Part shown: positions 33,406 through 42,199 of the stretch, in pieces
Numbering within the stretch: the first letter of the stretch is position 1
Layout: every line of letters begins with the position of its first letter
From: Micromonospora lupini str. Lupac 08
Lineage (GTDB): Bacteria > Actinomycetota > Actinomycetes > Mycobacteriales > Micromonosporaceae
NCBI RefSeq assembly: GCF_000297395.2
Contig: NZ_HF570108.1
Span: 1,210,276 to 1,274,275, forward strand
Reading direction: 5' to 3'
Length of the DNA: 64,000 nt
The notes under the pieces: model-generated
The model's database searches: none
Seen by the model: the letters and a program-made list of their open reading frames with translations, nothing else
What the model was told of the DNA's origin: nothing
Position numbers and translations under genes: made by a program

Positions 33406-34122
33406 CTACTTCGGTCGGCCGACCGACCTGTCGTGCCCACCCCAGTAGTGCCGCTGCGCGCCCATCACCAGTGGCGCCACCAACGCGGCGAGAGCGCCGC
33501 CGAGCAGCGGGAAGACGATGAACACCCAGAGCTGGCGGAGCGCCGTACCACCCTCGAAGACCGCCGGACCGAAGGCGCGGGCCGGGTTGACCGCGGCGCC
33601 GGTAAGCGTCACGCCGACCAACTGGGTCGCGGCCAGGGCCAGCCCGATGGCGACGCCCGCGACGCCCGGGTTCTCGCTGCGGCTCGTCACGACCAGGATG
33701 ACCAGGACGAACAGGAAGGTCAGTACGATCTCCAGCACGGCGGCGCCGCCCCGGTTGATGTGTGCGCCGTACCCGTTCGAGCCCAGCGCCCCGGTCTGGT
33801 CCGCCACGTCACCCCAACGGGTCAGCGCCCAGAGCAGGAAGCCGGCCACGGTCGCCCCGACGAACTGGGCGATCCAGTAGGCCACCGCGCCGAGCACCGA
33901 GATCTTGCCGGACAGCAGCACGCCGAGCGTCACCGCCGGGTTGACGTGACTGCCGGAGAGCGGGCCGATCGTGTAGACCAGGGCCAACATGACGAACCCG
34001 AAGGCCAGCGCGACGACCACCACGCCACCCTGGACTCGCGCGGCGACGGCCGCACCCACGCCGAAGAAGACCAGCAGCAGGGTGCCGAGGAACTCGGCGG
34101 CGGCACGACGGACGTCATCCAT
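33406..34122 (-). CDS. Aquaporin (MIP family channel)
   Basis: 238 residues with six membrane spans and both half-helix NPA motifs, HVNPAVTLGV and AAVNPARAFGP, the second followed by the selectivity-filter Arg. The residue pattern matches water-selective AqpZ-like channels better than GlpF, though this is a reading by eye. Start ATG at 34122 (MDDVRRAAAEFLG). Upstream, 297 bp separate it from the divergent HesB-like gene. Confidence 0.92.
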   Translation of the reverse strand: MDDVRRAAAEFLGTLLLVFFGVGAAVAARVQGGVVVVALAFGFVMLALVYTIGPLSGSHVNPAVTLGVLLSGKISVLGAVAYWIAQFVGATVAGFLLWALTRWGDVADQTGALGSNGYGAHINRGGAAVLEIVLTFLFVLVILVVTSRSENPGVAGVAIGLALAATQLVGVTLTGAAVNPARAFGPAVFEGGTALRQLWVFIVFPLLGGALAALVAPLVMGAQRHYWGGHDRSVGRPK

Positions 34123-34419
34123 TTGCCCAGCGTAAGGATGATTCGGGCAAAAGGGTGGGGGAATCCGGGGGTGTGCGCAGAGCGCCCACCCGCAGTGGGC
34201 GCAGCGGGGCCCCCTTGCGGGACTGATCCGGCTCTATTTGACGGATCGCCTGGCAGCGGGCACCGTGGGCAGGGACGGGGCCCGTCAGCTGCCCCGATGC
34301 GATGCGACGGCGATGACCGTCCGTCCCTCCTGTCGCCTCCCACGCGCTCGTACGCGGGCCATTTGTCCGGTCTGCGCGACAACCGACCGCGAGCCGAGAA
34401 TCCACGAGGAGTTCCGCCA
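34123..34419. other. Divergent intergenic region
   Basis: 297 bp without a gene. A hairpin of 8-bp perfect arms with a 5-nt loop lies at 34182-34202. Otherwise no motif was recognised; the promoters of the aquaporin and HesB-like genes must lie here. Confidence 0.4.
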
Positions 34420-34701
34420 ATGCTCACCATGACCGACAATGCCGTGCTCGTCATCCGTGACCTCGCCAACCAGCAGGACGTGGCCGAGGACGGTGGTGTG
34501 CGGATCGCCGCCGACGCCGACGCCGGATCGCTCACCGTGGAACTGGTGCCCGAGCCGGAGCAGGGCGACCACGTCGTCGACAACCAGGGCGCCCGGATCT
34601 TCCTCGACCCGGATGCCGCCGAACTGCTCGGCGACGCCTCGGTGGACGCCACAGTCGACGACGAGGGAATCATCCAGTTCGGCTTCACCGAGCAGCAGTA
34701 G
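34420..34701 (+). CDS. HesB/IscA-like protein without cysteines
   Basis: 93 residues, acidic. The fold of A-type Fe-S carriers can be followed (GVRIAADADAGSLTVELVP, DHVVDNQGARIFLDPDAAEL and the C-terminal DDEGIIQFGF), but the three cysteines that ligate the cluster in IscA/HesB are all absent; the protein contains no cysteine at all. It therefore cannot be a conventional Fe-S carrier. AGGAG precedes the ATG at 34420. The stop is followed directly by a tandem repeat. Confidence 0.8.
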   Translation: MLTMTDNAVLVIRDLANQQDVAEDGGVRIAADADAGSLTVELVPEPEQGDHVVDNQGARIFLDPDAAELLGDASVDATVDDEGIIQFGFTEQQ

Positions 34702-34703
34702 CC

Positions 34704-34769
34704 GCGGTTCTCACCGCGGTGCTTCCTGGGCGGTTCTCACCGCGGCGCTTCCTGGGCGGTTCTCACCGC
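34704..34769. repeat. 26-bp tandem repeat, 2.5 copies
   Basis: Copies at 34704-34729, 34730-34755 and a 14-bp partial at 34756-34769; copies 1 and 2 differ at one position. Each copy holds GCGG-TTCTCA-CCGC, a small hairpin, so the array can act as a set of terminators between convergent genes. The stop codon of the Beta-family gene lies inside the last copy. Confidence 0.8.
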
Positions 34770-35833
34770 AGCGATCGCCCTCGCTGCGGCGGGCCCGACG
34801 GGGGGTCCCATCCCGACCCGTTGGTGTCGTCCGGTCGCACCAGCGCGGCGAGCACGTGCGCCAGGTGGTGCGACGTGCTCCACGCCGTCCAGTTGGCGAC
34901 CGACCCGGCGCCGGCGCCCCGACGGGCGCGGCGCAGCAACTCGTGGTCGCCCCAGGAGAACGCCGCCCCGGCACGCGACCAGTGCGGCGCCGCCACCAGC
35001 GTGCGGCACAGGTCCGCGAAGCGGTCGTCGCCCCGGCCGCCACGGCGTGACCAGCGGTAGACCCACCAGCCGTCGTCGGCGGTGTACCGCACGGTCAGCA
35101 TCCGGTCACCCGGATCGCCGTGCTCGGCAAGCGCCGGACCGACGCCGTAGTCGCCGTAGTCCACCCCGACGTCGGTCAGCCGCCGCCAGAGCTGCCAGTC
35201 CCAACGCTCCAGCCGGGTCGGCTCGTCGGTGGGCAGCCGGGACAGCGTCGGCGGCATACCGCCGGCCGCCACCGTCGCCGAGCGCCAGGCGTGGCGACGG
35301 GCCCAGTCCAGCAGTCGGCGTACCCGCGGTTCGGCCACCCGCACATCCGCCGGGCAGCAGACGTCGCCCGCGTCCACCAGCAGGTCGCACTCCTCCGGCG
35401 CGAGGCCGGTGAACCGCCAGATCCGCTCGACGGCTGTCGTGTCCGCGTCCGGCCCCGCCCGGTCCTGCGCGACGCGCAGCCGGATCAGCGCCCGCCGCGC
35501 GTACGCCCGGGCCGCCGTGCCGTGCGTGACCAGCCGCCGGTCACCCTCCGCGAGCCCGATGACGGGCATCAGCGGTACGTCCCACCGGGCCAGCTCCGTG
35601 TCCGCCGAGTCGGGCAGGCCGGTGACGTCGACGGCCGGCAGCAGGCCGACCGGCAGGCGGCGCAGAGCGTCCCGGGTGGAGCGATCGACCGTGCCGATCT
35701 CCAGGATCGGGGCGAGCAGCGGGGCGACCGCGGGGTCGAGGTGGTTCAACGCTTCCAGCTCGCCGCGTCGGCGGGTGGCGAGGATGGGACGGTAGACCGG
35801 TTCCGCCGCCCGGCCCTCGTGGGCGGGCACCAT
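34763..35833 (-). CDS. Beta family protein
   Basis: 356 residues. The N-terminus (VYRPILATRRRGELEALNHL... LLAPILEIG) and later VDVTGLPDSAD, RWDVPLMPVIGL and WRSATVAAGGMPP resemble the Beta protein family (PF14350), found in phages and bacteria and of unknown function. The C-terminal 120 residues (YGDYGVGPAL, RYTADDGWWVYRWSRRGG, SWGDHELLRRA) are also typical of it. It ends inside the 26-bp tandem repeat, so its last residues are repeat-derived. Start ATG at 35833. Confidence 0.8.
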   Translation of the reverse strand: MVPAHEGRAAEPVYRPILATRRRGELEALNHLDPAVAPLLAPILEIGTVDRSTRDALRRLPVGLLPAVDVTGLPDSADTELARWDVPLMPVIGLAEGDRRLVTHGTAARAYARRALIRLRVAQDRAGPDADTTAVERIWRFTGLAPEECDLLVDAGDVCCPADVRVAEPRVRRLLDWARRHAWRSATVAAGGMPPTLSRLPTDEPTRLERWDWQLWRRLTDVGVDYGDYGVGPALAEHGDPGDRMLTVRYTADDGWWVYRWSRRGGRGDDRFADLCRTLVAAPHWSRAGAAFSWGDHELLRRARRGAGAGSVANWTAWSTSHHLAHVLAALVRPDDTNGSGWDPPSGPPQRGRSLR

Positions 35834-35924
35834 ACCTCAATCTAGTCAGACATTCGCATACGTCCACAGGTTCCGTCCGGAAAAATCGCTGCCCGGCTGT
35901 CGCTTCGGCGACTACGCTCGCCCG

Positions 35925-36812
35925 ATGTCCGCGTCACCTCACCGCTACCGCTCCGACGACGAGGACAGCGCCCGCTGGATCGGGTTCCCGTTCCGCGACG
36001 GCGACATCGTGATCAGCACCCGGTCCAAGAGCGGCACCACCTGGATGCAGATGATCTGCGCGCTGCTCGTGCTGGGCACCCCGGAGCTTCCGGCGTCGCT
36101 CACCGAGCTGTCACCCTGGCTGGACTGGCTGGGCGAGCCGCGCGACGAGGTGTACCGGCGGCTGGCCACCCAACCGCACCGCCGGTTCATCAAGACGCAC
36201 ACGCCGCTGGACGGGGTGCCGCTCGACCCTCGGGTGCACTACGTGGTGGTGGCACGGCATCCGCTGGACATGGCGGTGTCCCTCTATCACCAGTCCGGCA
36301 ACCTGAACCGGGTCCGGATGGCCGAGCTGACCGGCCAACCCGTGCCGACGGGCCCGCCGCGGACCCGTCCGTCGGCGCGGGAGTGGTTGCCGAGCTGGGT
36401 CGACCACGAGGTGGACCCGCGCGCCGAGCTGGACTCGCTGCCCGGCGTGCTCTGGCACCTGGGCGACGCCTGGGCCCGCCGACACGAGCCGAACGTCGAG
36501 CTGGTGCACTACGACGACCTCCGGGCCGACCTGGGTGCCCAGATGCGCCGGCTGGCCGACCGATGGGGTGTCCCGGTGCCCGCCGAGCGGTGGCCGACGC
36601 TTGTCGAGGCGGCCACGTTCGACCGGATGCGGGAACGCGCCGACCAGCTCGCCCCGGACATGCTCGGGGTGCTACGGGATCGTCGGGCGTTCTTCCGCCA
36701 GGGTGGCTCGGGGCAGGGGCGAACCCTGCTGGACGCGGCCGGTCTGGCCCGCTACGAGGAACGGGCGAGGGCACTGGCCCCGCCCGACCTGCTCGCCTGG
36801 CTGCACCGCTAG
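35925..36812 (+). CDS. Sulfotransferase family protein
   Basis: 295 residues of the cytosolic PAPS-dependent sulfotransferase fold. The 5'-phosphosulfate loop is STRSKSGTTWMQ near residue 36, the 3'-phosphate site is VVVARHPLDMAVSLYH, and a His catalytic candidate lies in FIKTHTPLDG. The -10 box TACGCT (35913-35918) ends 6 nt before the ATG, so the mRNA is leaderless. The stop TAG falls inside the first copy of a 27-bp tandem repeat: without it the frame would continue through two more copies of a nine-residue unit. Confidence 0.88.
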   Translation: MSASPHRYRSDDEDSARWIGFPFRDGDIVISTRSKSGTTWMQMICALLVLGTPELPASLTELSPWLDWLGEPRDEVYRRLATQPHRRFIKTHTPLDGVPLDPRVHYVVVARHPLDMAVSLYHQSGNLNRVRMAELTGQPVPTGPPRTRPSAREWLPSWVDHEVDPRAELDSLPGVLWHLGDAWARRHEPNVELVHYDDLRADLGAQMRRLADRWGVPVPAERWPTLVEAATFDRMRERADQLAPDMLGVLRDRRAFFRQGGSGQGRTLLDAAGLARYEERARALAPPDLLAWLHR

Positions 36813-36872
36813 CCGAAGCTCGCCTGGCTGCACCGGCAGCCGAAGCTCGCCTGGCTGCACCGGCAGCCGAAA
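36792..36872. repeat. 27-bp tandem repeat, 3 copies
   Basis: Copies at 36792-36818, 36819-36845 and 36846-36872. The period is nine codons (LAWLHRQPK in the sulfotransferase frame). Copy 1 differs by two bases, which create the TAG stop of the sulfotransferase; copies 2 and 3 are nearly identical. The 232 bp after the array, up to the cupin gene, hold no gene that I can support. Confidence 0.85.
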
Positions 36873-37104
36873 AGAGCGCACGGCGCCGCTTCGACAGTGG
36901 TCGGAACGTCGCCGCGCTCTGGCCGTCTCCCACCACCGCAGCCGTTCGGCGGTACGCCGGCGGGGACCTGGCTCGACCGGCCGCTCGCGCCGGTCTGGGT
37001 TTGTCGATCCCCGGTCGGCGCGGATCCAAACCTGCCGGCCGTGGGGAATTCCACCATCTGCCAGTCCCGGCGTGACGCGCGACCGAACGGGGTATGAGCG
37101 GGCC

Positions 37105-37497
37105 ATGGAGCATTTCACGATCGCGACCGTCGCCGAGAAGAGCCCGGACTTCCGGCGGGTGCTGTGGACCGGCGAGCACACCCAGCTGGTGATCATGACC
37201 ATTCCGCCGGGTGGCGAGATCGGCGAGGAGGTGCACGAGGGGATCGACCAGATCCTGACCTTCGTCAGCGGAACGGGCGAGGCCCGCGTCGCCGGGGACA
37301 AGCGGGAGGTCGTCGCGGGCGACCTGGTCGTCGTGCCGTCCGGGACGAAGCACAACTTCGTCAACACCGGCCCGAACCCGCTCGTGCTCTACACCGTCTA
37401 CGGCCCTCCGGAGCACGCCGACCAGGCCGTGCACCACACCAAGGAGGAGGCCGACAGGGCCGAGGAAGCCGGCGAGGACGAGCCGCCGACCGCGTGA
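37105..37497 (+). CDS. Cupin domain protein
   Basis: 130 residues, a single cupin_2 barrel. Metal-binding positions are visible in GEEVHEGIDQIL (His and Gln/Glu cluster) and GTKHNFVNTG (His). The C-terminal 30 residues are Glu-rich. Small cupins of this form act as dioxygenases, isomerases or sensors; no substrate can be proposed. The ribosome site is weak. The GH15 gene follows 42 bp later on the same strand. Confidence 0.85.
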   Translation: MEHFTIATVAEKSPDFRRVLWTGEHTQLVIMTIPPGGEIGEEVHEGIDQILTFVSGTGEARVAGDKREVVAGDLVVVPSGTKHNFVNTGPNPLVLYTVYGPPEHADQAVHHTKEEADRAEEAGEDEPPTA

Positions 37498-37539
37498 CGG
37501 CGGCGGCCTGAAGCGGGCCGATCCGGGTACGCGCGGCGA

Positions 37540-39336
37540 GTGCAGCAGCTGCGGATCTCCGACTACGGGTACCTCTCGGACGCCCGCTCCGGGGCGCTGG
37601 TCGGCATCGACGGTTCGGTCGACTGGTGGTGTCCGCCCCGGTTCGACGGCCCCTCCGTGTTCGGGCGGCTGCTCGACCCGAACGGGGGACACTTCCGGCT
37701 GGCACCGGTCGGCGCCGGCGACCCCGGTTACCGGGTCGAGCGCGCGTACCGACCGGACACGCTCGTGCTGCGCACGGTGCACCACACCCCGTACGGCAGC
37801 GTGGCGGTGACGGACGCGCTCGCCGCCGAGATCGGCGCCCGCGCCCACGACCTGGGCAAGAACTCGCCGGCCGTGCTCATCCGGGTGGTCGAGGGCCTGT
37901 CCGGGCGGGTCCGGATGGCGCTGGACTTCGCCCCCCGCCCGGAGTACGGGCTGCTCACGCCGTACCTGCACGAGCAGCCCGGCGGCGGGGTGCTGGCCGG
38001 TGCCGGCCCGACGGTGCTGGTGCTGCGCGCCGGAGACCTGCCGCTGCGGGCCGGCCGGGACCGGGTGACCCACGAGTTCGAGATCTCCGCCGGCCAGGTG
38101 GTCGGGATGGACGTGGCGTTCGGGCAGACGTACGGAACGCCGCCCGTCCGGCTGGACCCGGTGGCCGCCCTCGCCGAGACGACGCGGGCGTGGGAGGCGT
38201 TCCGGGAGACGCACGGGTACTCCGGCCGCTACCCCGAACTGGTCCGGCACAGCGCGACGGTGCTGGCTGGCCTCACGTACGCCCGCAGCGGAGCGGTCAT
38301 CGCGGCCCCGACCACCTCGTTGCCGGAGCGGATCGGCGGCGATCGCAACTACGACTACCGCTACTCCTGGCTGCGGGACTTCTCGCTCACCATGCGTGCG
38401 CTGTGGGTGGCGGCCTGCCCGGACGAGACGTCGCGGCTGTTCGCCTGGGTGGCCCGGTCGATCGGCCGGGTCGGCGACGAGCCGGTGCCGGTGCTCTTCG
38501 GCGTGGAGGGCGAACGTGACGTCTCCGAGCACCACTGCCATCACGTGCGCGGATACCTCGACAGCCGACCGGTGCGGATCGGCAACGACGCCTGGCGGCA
38601 GCGGCAGCTCGACGTGCCGGGTGAGGTGATGTCGGCGGTGTGGAGGCTCCGCGACTACCTCGGCGGCTCGTTCGAGGAGGAGCTGCGGGAGATGGTGCTC
38701 GGGCTGACCGAGCAGGTCGCCTCGACCTGGCATCTGCCGGACCGGGGCATGTGGGAGACCCGGGAGGAGGAACGGCACTACCTCTCCTCGAAGGTCTCCT
38801 GCTGGCTGGCCATGGACCGCGCGGTGGGGCTCGCCGACCGGCTCGGTGATCGAGCCGACCCGCGTCGCTGGGCCGGCGTACGCGACGAGATCCGCGCGGC
38901 GGTGCTGCGCGAGGGGTGGAACGACCGGATCGGCGCGTTCACCGGCGCGTTCGGGTCGCCGGAGCTGGACGCCTCGGTGCTGGCCCTGCCGGTGGCGCAC
39001 TTCCTGCCGGCCACCGATCCACGGATGCGGTCGACGATCGCGGTGGTGGAGCGGGAGTTGGGTACGGACAACGGCCTGGTCCGGCGGTGGGCGACGGACC
39101 CCGCCGGGTTCCTGCTGTGCTCGTTCTGGCTGGTGGAGTGCCTGGTGATGGCGGGTGAGCCGCGCCGGGCCGAGGAGCTGTTCGAACGGGTGGTGGGCAA
39201 CGCCAACGACGTGGGCCTGTTCAGCGAGCAGATCGACCTGACAAGTGGCGCGCAGCTCGGCAACACGCCGCAGGCGCTGTCGCACATCGGGTTGATCAAC
39301 GCGGCGTGGCGGCTCACCGAGCCGGAGAGCTTCTGA
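37540..39336 (+). CDS. Glycoside hydrolase family 15 protein (trehalase/glucoamylase-like)
   Basis: 598 residues, no signal peptide, the usual length for cytosolic bacterial GH15 enzymes of the trehalase-like group. The N-terminal beta-sandwich (SDYGYLSDARSGALVGIDGS) is followed by the (alpha/alpha)6 barrel with PERIGGDRNYDYRYSWLRDF, a stretch containing the family substrate-binding Arg/Asp, and the late LFSEQIDLTSG, whose Glu fits the catalytic position. It probably hydrolyses trehalose or alpha-1,4-glucans. It starts with GTG at 37540. Confidence 0.9.
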   Translation: MQQLRISDYGYLSDARSGALVGIDGSVDWWCPPRFDGPSVFGRLLDPNGGHFRLAPVGAGDPGYRVERAYRPDTLVLRTVHHTPYGSVAVTDALAAEIGARAHDLGKNSPAVLIRVVEGLSGRVRMALDFAPRPEYGLLTPYLHEQPGGGVLAGAGPTVLVLRAGDLPLRAGRDRVTHEFEISAGQVVGMDVAFGQTYGTPPVRLDPVAALAETTRAWEAFRETHGYSGRYPELVRHSATVLAGLTYARSGAVIAAPTTSLPERIGGDRNYDYRYSWLRDFSLTMRALWVAACPDETSRLFAWVARSIGRVGDEPVPVLFGVEGERDVSEHHCHHVRGYLDSRPVRIGNDAWRQRQLDVPGEVMSAVWRLRDYLGGSFEEELREMVLGLTEQVASTWHLPDRGMWETREEERHYLSSKVSCWLAMDRAVGLADRLGDRADPRRWAGVRDEIRAAVLREGWNDRIGAFTGAFGSPELDASVLALPVAHFLPATDPRMRSTIAVVERELGTDNGLVRRWATDPAGFLLCSFWLVECLVMAGEPRRAEELFERVVGNANDVGLFSEQIDLTSGAQLGNTPQALSHIGLINAAWRLTEPESF

Positions 39337-39379
39337 CCGGCCCGCCGGAATCCTGCAACAGACCTGCAAACGCCAGGCA

Positions 39380-39409
39380 TTGACGTTCATGCGTGCGCGG
39401 TCCTAGCCT
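39380..39409 (+). promoter_or_regulatory. Sigma-70-type promoter of the pectate lyase gene
   Basis: TTGACG at 39380-39385 and TAGCCT at 39404-39409, spaced 18 bp, a near-consensus housekeeping promoter. The leader of about 165 nt to the GTG contains a long stem (GCGGGA/TCCCGC closing AAGCC/GGCTT, about 39418-39456). I could not assign it to a known riboswitch class. Confidence 0.6.
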
Positions 39410-39578
39410 CGAAGAGGCGGGAAAGCCCTTTCCCACGGCTTTGGTCCCGCTTCACCCCGCTCCGGATCCGGGCATCCGACGGGGCCACACCGATCCCGGG
39501 CCGGCGGCACGCCATGCCGGCATGTCTTTCCGACGGACGGCCGTGGGATCACCACCACACGCGTCAAGGAGGACAACC

Positions 39579-40955
39579 GTGCGCAAGAGACAACTCCCCG
39601 GACGGCGACCACTGCTGCTGGCGGTGGGCGCCGGCGTGACCGTTGCGGCCCTCGCCGCCGGCATGACCTCGGCCTTCGCCGCCACCGTGTTCAGCGACAC
39701 CTTCAACGACGGCGACGCCTCCGGCTGGTCCAAGTCCGGCGGCACCTGGGCGGTCGACGGCTCGGGTGTGCTCAACCAGTCCAACGCCGGCAGCGAGCTG
39801 GCCCGGCAGTTCGCCGGTCAGACCAGCTGGACCGACTACTCCGTGCAGGCCCGGGTCCGACCGGCGAGCTTCGGCTCATCCAGCGCCCTGGTCGGGCTGG
39901 CCGCCCGGTCCACCAGCAGCACCAGGATGTATCGCCTCGCCCTGCTCGGCTCCGGCCGGGCCGAACTGCAGGCCGTCAACGGCAGCAGCAGCACCGCGAT
40001 CGGCTCCGCGTCGTTCGGCGTCGTCACCGGAACCTGGTACACCCTGCGCATCGAGGCCAGCGGCAGCACCGTCCGCGCCTTCGTCAACGGCACCCAGATC
40101 GCCTCCGGCAGCAACAACCTGGCCAGCGCGGGCCGGATCGGCCTGGTCACCGCGTACGCCAGCGGCGGCTTCGACGACGTGGTCGTCGACTCGTCCGGCG
40201 GCGGCACCCCGACCACACCGCCGGCGACGACGGGGCCGCCGAGCACCCCGCCGCCCACCACGTCGGGCCCGACCACTCCACCGCCGGCGGGGTGGCCGAC
40301 GCCCACCGGCAGCCAGAAGGTGGACGCGACCGTACCGGTGACCGGCACCTTCGACGGTGGGCTCAAGCGCTACTACGGCATCGGCGACGGTGGGCAGAGC
40401 GAGAGTCAGGACCCGATGTTCGAGCTGGCCGCCGGCGCCACCCTGCGCAACGTCATCATCGGTGCGCCGGCCGGTGACGGCGTGCACTGCGAGGGCAACT
40501 GCACGCTGATCAACGTCTGGTGGGAGGACGTGGGTGAGGACGCGGCCACCTTCCGCGGTGGCACCACGTACACCGTCGACGGTGGTGGCGCCCGCTCCGC
40601 AAGCGACAAGGTCTTCCAACACAACGGCTCGGGCACCGTCTACATCAAGAACTTCCGGGTGGAGAACGCCGGAAAGCTCTACCGGGCCTGCGGCAACTGC
40701 TCCACGTCGTACCAGCGGCACGTGGTGATCGACAACGTGGTCGTCCGGGACACCGACGCGATCGCCGGCATCAACACCAACTGGGGCGACACGGCCCGGT
40801 TCAGCCGGATCACCATCGTCGGCGACCCGGACCGGGAAACCTCGATCTGCGTCAAGTACAAGGGTGTGCCCAAGGGCAGCGAGCCGACGAAGATCGGCGA
40901 GGGCGCCGACGGCGTCAACTGCTTCTACGCACCGTCCGACATCACCTACCAGTAG
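39579..40955 (+). CDS. Secreted pectate lyase (PL3) with N-terminal LamG-like module
   Basis: 458 residues. Signal peptide (1-35, ending TSAFAAT), a concanavalin-like beta-sandwich module (about 36-205), a Thr/Pro linker (about 206-245, PPTTSGPTTPPP), then a PL3 pectate lyase beta-helix (about 255-458) with NVIIGAPAGDGVHCEGNCTL, VWWEDVGEDAATF, GSGTVYIKNF and ETSICVKYKG. It cleaves polygalacturonate by calcium-dependent beta-elimination outside the cell. AAGGAGGAC precedes the GTG at 39579. With the GH12 enzyme it points to plant cell-wall use. Confidence 0.93.
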   Translation: MRKRQLPGRRPLLLAVGAGVTVAALAAGMTSAFAATVFSDTFNDGDASGWSKSGGTWAVDGSGVLNQSNAGSELARQFAGQTSWTDYSVQARVRPASFGSSSALVGLAARSTSSTRMYRLALLGSGRAELQAVNGSSSTAIGSASFGVVTGTWYTLRIEASGSTVRAFVNGTQIASGSNNLASAGRIGLVTAYASGGFDDVVVDSSGGGTPTTPPATTGPPSTPPPTTSGPTTPPPAGWPTPTGSQKVDATVPVTGTFDGGLKRYYGIGDGGQSESQDPMFELAAGATLRNVIIGAPAGDGVHCEGNCTLINVWWEDVGEDAATFRGGTTYTVDGGGARSASDKVFQHNGSGTVYIKNFRVENAGKLYRACGNCSTSYQRHVVIDNVVVRDTDAIAGINTNWGDTARFSRITIVGDPDRETSICVKYKGVPKGSEPTKIGEGADGVNCFYAPSDITYQ

Positions 40956-40963
40956 GCCCGGCC

Positions 40964-40994
40964 GCCGGCACCCCGCCGTCCCCGGGGTGCCGGC
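40964..40994. terminator. Hairpin terminator
   Basis: Perfect 12-bp stem (40964-40975 with 40983-40994) and 7-nt loop, between convergent pectate lyase and threonine synthase genes. It abuts the threonine synthase stop. Confidence 0.8.
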
Positions 40995-42185
40995 TCAGGC
41001 CAGCACGGGTACGCCGGAGACGTCGACCGTCTCCGGATACTTCAGCCCCGCGCCGGTGTTGAGCACCACCACACGTTCCCCGGCGCGGATCCAGCCACCG
41101 GCGCGTAGCTGCCGCGCCGCGGTCAGGCAGGCCGCGCCCTCCGGGCAGAGCAGCAGCCCCTCCCGGGCGGCGAAGTCCCGCAGGTCGGCCAGGATCTCCG
41201 CGTCGTCGACGGCGACCGCGGTACCGGCCGACGCCCGCAGCGCGGCCAGGATCAGCTCGTCGCCCAACGGGGACGGCACGGTGATGCCGAACGCCACCGT
41301 GTGCGCGTCCTCCCACGGCTGGGCCCGGGACTCGCCGGAGGCGAAGGCGCGCACGATCGGCGCGCAGCCGGTCGACTGCACCGCCACGAGCCGGGGCAGC
41401 TTGTCACCGACCCAGCCCAGCTCGCGCATCTCGTGCAGCGCCTTGTGGATGCCGATCAGCCCGACCCCGCCACCCGTCGGATAGATGATCACGTCGGGCA
41501 CCTGCCAGCCGAGCTGCTCGACGATCTCGTACCCCATCGTCTTCTTGCCCTCCAGGCGGTAGGGCTCGCGCAGCGTGCCGGCGTCGAAGATCGCCCCGTC
41601 GGACTCGGCGATCAGCTCCGCCACCCGGCGGCCCGCGTCGCCGATCAGCCCGTCCACCAGGCGCAGGTCGGCGCCGGCGGCCACGCACTCGCGCCGGCAG
41701 ATGGTCGGCGCCGCCAGCGGCATCACGATTGTGGCGCCCATCCCGGCGCGTGCCGCGTACGTCGCCCACGCCGAACCGGCGTTGCCGTTGGTGGGCATCG
41801 CGATCCGCTCGACGCCCAACTCGCGAGCCCGACTCACGCCGACCGCCGCGCCGCGCGCCTTGAACGAGCCGGTCGGGACCAAACCCTCGTCCTTGACCAT
41901 CAGGTCCGCGATGCCGATCTCCGCGCCGTACGACGGCGTGCGCAGCAGCGGCGTCCAGCCCTCACCGAGCGTGGTGACGTGCCGGGGATCGGCGACGGGC
42001 AGCAGCTCCCGGTACCGCCACAGGTCGGCCGGGCGCAGGCCGAAACGCTCCGGGGTGACCGCCTTCGCCACCGCCGGCAGGTCGTAGCGGGCCAGCAGCG
42101 GCGAGCCGCACTCGCAGAGGTTCTGCAGCTTGTCGGCGGCGTACTCCAGGCCGCAGCGTGGGCAGTCCAGATGGGTCAGGTACAC
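40995..42185 (-). CDS. thrC: Threonine synthase
   Basis: 396 residues. PLP-dependent fold type II enzyme converting O-phosphohomoserine to threonine. A zinc-ribbon-like N-terminus has CPRCG and CECG; the PLP lysine is in GSFKARGAAV, and the phosphate loop is YPTGGGVGLIGIH. The Zn-ribbon type is common in actinobacteria, and some such paralogues have other substrates, so a general threonine synthase-like role is safer. GTG at 42185 has GAGGAG upstream. The LigD-like gene ends 14 bp before it on the same strand. Confidence 0.88.
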   Translation of the reverse strand: MYLTHLDCPRCGLEYAADKLQNLCECGSPLLARYDLPAVAKAVTPERFGLRPADLWRYRELLPVADPRHVTTLGEGWTPLLRTPSYGAEIGIADLMVKDEGLVPTGSFKARGAAVGVSRARELGVERIAMPTNGNAGSAWATYAARAGMGATIVMPLAAPTICRRECVAAGADLRLVDGLIGDAGRRVAELIAESDGAIFDAGTLREPYRLEGKKTMGYEIVEQLGWQVPDVIIYPTGGGVGLIGIHKALHEMRELGWVGDKLPRLVAVQSTGCAPIVRAFASGESRAQPWEDAHTVAFGITVPSPLGDELILAALRASAGTAVAVDDAEILADLRDFAAREGLLLCPEGAACLTAARQLRAGGWIRAGERVVVLNTGAGLKYPETVDVSGVPVLA

Positions 42186-42199
42186 GTCGCTCCTCGCCG

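Noticed and set aside
29530..35833. Pentapeptide repeat and Beta-family proteins as a phage-defence island
   Set aside because: They are 5 kb apart among housekeeping genes (dacB, aquaporin), with no nuclease, toxin or mobile gene nearby.
36190..39390. Very long open frame (over 1000 codons) on the minus strand across the sulfotransferase, cupin and GH15 genes
   Set aside because: It is antisense to three genes with recognised domains and its translation is Pro/Arg/His-rich low complexity, the expected shadow of high-GC third positions.
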